A DNA stretch of 46,516 bases from positions 1 to 46,516 of the forward strand of contig CYKH01001744.1 of the NCBI GenBank assembly GCA_001460835.1, written 5' to 3'. The translations under genes and the position numbers were made by a program. The stretch comes from Bodo saltans. Its lineage: Eukaryota > Euglenozoa > Kinetoplastea > Eubodonida > Bodonidae. The notes under the pieces were generated by a model. It was given only the letters and a program-made list of their open reading frames with translations, did no database searches and was not told the origin of the DNA. This document shows positions 45,056-46,516 of the stretch, in pieces. The first letter of the stretch is position 1; each line of letters opens with the position of its first letter.

Positions 45056-46516
45056 ATGTCGTCCGAAGGAGGTTCTCGTAGCACGCATTCTCAAAACGAA
45101 CGGATGTACTCCCTTATCGATAGCGTCCCCTCCATCGCCCAGCAGTATGTGGTCACAGCCGATCGCGTTGTGGTCGATGCTGTCCCGTTGGCTGGCGGGT
45201 TTGGTGATGACGTTCTTTACCCTGGCGTGCTGAAGACGACTGGCATGCCGGACTGTGCTGTCCTTTTCAGGCGCTATTTTGGAACCCATGCGGCTGCCAT
45301 CACACGCCATGAAGTTGCCCTGCTGCTCCGTGTTGCTCACAAGAACGTACTCGGCGTCGTTGGTCTTGTAGATGTCAGCCCCCACGAGTCCTACGTGCTG
45401 CTGGAGGGGAACAGCAGCAGCTCCAACCTCCAGACACTGGCGACAGGCCTTCGCGCTCGGTTGGGCACAGTGGCCTTCTGCCGCCAAGCGGTGCAGTGGA
45501 CATTGGATGTAGCCGCAGGACTGGCGCACATGCACTCCAACAACATTTTTCACTTCAACATCCACGCCTCAAGCATCATTGTATGTGGCGGCACTGCCAA
45601 AATCAACGCCTCGGGCGTCGCTCAGAGGCTAGCTCTATTGGATATCGCCTCTCCGGAAGCACTGCAACTCACTCCGAGCTCTGATGTCTTTGGCATCGGT
45701 TGTGTGTTATGTGAACTGCTAACTGGGAGCGCGCCGTGGGGCAAGAGCACCGGCATTGCGCTGCTTCGTCCTCACGGTGGTCCTGACGTGATGGGCTTGC
45801 CTTGGGCCGACAGCTCAATTCCAATCGTCAAGACGTTAGTGAAGCAACTGCTGCATGCCGATTCGCGCCATCGCGGAACTCTTGTTGAAATTATACCTGA
45901 GCTACAAAACCTGCTCGATACCGTGATAAAAGTCGCAGAACCACCGCAACCAACGCTTTCCATGGGCCTCTGCTCATTGGCACCGGGGTGGTTAGACGCT
46001 GTGGATCCACAGCCGTCCCTTTTGGATGCATTATTGTGCCTCATTGGGTGCCCGCTGCCAGTAGATCGCACAGATTTAGCGGCCCACCACGCAGATTTGA
46101 ATTCTCCAAAACTTGCGGCTTGGTATCATTACGCTGCGGACACTATCACAAAATCAATCCCTCACTTTACAGTTGGCTCTCAGCAATGGGAAGATGCGTG
46201 CGCGATCATGTTATACACATGCGAGTCTCCCATCTGCTACATGATCAACGGGATGCTATCCCAACGGGGGCGTGTGCAGAGTGCCTTGAAGCACATCACG
46301 CCTATGGCGCGGCGACTGTTTGACGCCGTGCGCCGACTTGGCACGCCCTACACCAGCGAAGCTTTCCGCGTGGTGTACGCTGACAACAAACTTCTGCAGC
46401 AACCGCATTCGGATTACAAAACTCACTTCGCCGTTGGAAGGCCAGTGAATTTCTACCAATTTGCAAGTTTCACAACGGACATGGAACGGATCCAGTCGTT
46501 CACTGACCAACAAAGG
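45056..46516 (+). CDS. pseudokinase with C-terminal ADP-ribosyltransferase-like region (3' end outside window)
   Basis: The frame is open for 487 codons from the ATG at 45056 to the end of the window. Residues about 25-290 have a protein-kinase fold pattern: a Gly-rich loop (LAGGFGDD), strand 3 (AVLF, residues 68-71), helix C with RHEVALLLRVAHKNV, DVAAGLAHMHSNNIFHFN, SPEAL in place of the APE motif, and SSDVFGIGCVLCELLTG. The catalytic Lys is Phe71, HRD is HFN (166-168) and DFG is NAS (184-186). It is therefore a pseudokinase. From about 340 to the end the sequence resembles the arginine-type ADP-ribosyltransferase fold: a first-strand Arg (R438 in AFRVVY), then VGRPVNFYQFASFTTD (S471-T474). 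The downstream catalytic Glu region lies beyond the window. ART assignment is tentative. Confidence 0.65.
   Translation, partial: MSSEGGSRSTHSQNERMYSLIDSVPSIAQQYVVTADRVVVDAVPLAGGFGDDVLYPGVLKTTGMPDCAVLFRRYFGTHAAAITRHEVALLLRVAHKNVLGVVGLVDVSPHESYVLLEGNSSSSNLQTLATGLRARLGTVAFCRQAVQWTLDVAAGLAHMHSNNIFHFNIHASSIIVCGGTAKINASGVAQRLALLDIASPEALQLTPSSDVFGIGCVLCELLTGSAPWGKSTGIALLRPHGGPDVMGLPWADSSIPIVKTLVKQLLHADSRHRGTLVEIIPELQNLLDTVIKVAEPPQPTLSMGLCSLAPGWLDAVDPQPSLLDALLCLIGCPLPVDRTDLAAHHADLNSPKLAAWYHYAADTITKSIPHFTVGSQQWEDACAIMLYTCESPICYMINGMLSQRGRVQSALKHITPMARRLFDAVRRLGTPYTSEAFRVVYADNKLLQQPHSDYKTHFAVGRPVNFYQFASFTTDMERIQSFTDQQR

Noticed and set aside
1-46516. tRNA, rRNA, snRNA genes, CRISPR arrays, transposons
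   Set aside because: I looked for cloverleaf-type stems, regularly spaced repeats and transposase or reverse-transcriptase motifs and saw none.

Overview
The window looks like nuclear DNA of a kinetoplastid, most likely a free-living bodonid of the Bodo saltans type. All credible genes lie on the + strand, end to end and without introns. Most are preceded by T/C-rich tracts followed by AG, as expected for a polycistronic unit processed by trans-splicing. The glyoxalase I is of the short trypanothione-linked type. The genes carry many Gln, Asn, Ser and Thr homopolymers, and several encode very large surface proteins. The species name is inference; no marker sequence settles it.

Layout: (1) 1-141, possible 3' end of a gene that starts outside the window. 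(2) 570-4324, a low-complexity and coiled-coil protein spread over three frames, probably one gene of about 1250 codons with two single-base offsets. (3) 4967-5386, glyoxalase I. (4) 5933-8065, SEC12-like ER protein. (5) 8328-12284, large N-glycosylated surface protein with a multi-pass C-terminus. (6) 12787-13395, small ankyrin protein. (7) 13604-16618, ASNSD1-type asparagine-synthetase-domain protein. (8) 16852-18566, a telomere-like motif, a direct repeat of about 560 bp carrying a small gene, and a 974-base assembly gap. (9) 18567-19181, 3' part of an unknown gene. (10) 19402-21609, ankyrin repeats fused to a diverged N-myristoyltransferase-like domain. (11) 21941-26221, a mitochondrially targeted repeat protein, possibly RNA-binding. 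(12) 26505-31995, a cadherin-like single-pass receptor-like protein broken by one frame offset. (13) 32428-41805, giant phosphatidylinositol 4-kinase type III alpha. (14) 41970-42986, PAQR-family seven-TM protein. (15) 43138-44910, LRR protein built from alternating 22- and 25-residue repeats. (16) 45056-46516 (open at the end), a pseudokinase followed by an ADP-ribosyltransferase-like region.

As usual in kinetoplastids, neighbours share transcription rather than a pathway. Loose themes are membrane traffic and lipid signalling (SEC12-like, PI4K, PAQR) and the cell surface (the two large membrane proteins). The most interesting points are the ankyrin-NMT fusion, the pseudokinase-ART protein, the alternating LRR, the compact tandem unit next to a telomere-like motif, and the synonymous-only divergence of the internal duplication in the first gene. 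All three frame offsets have the same sign, and two coincide with GGGG runs, so assembly error is the first explanation to test.
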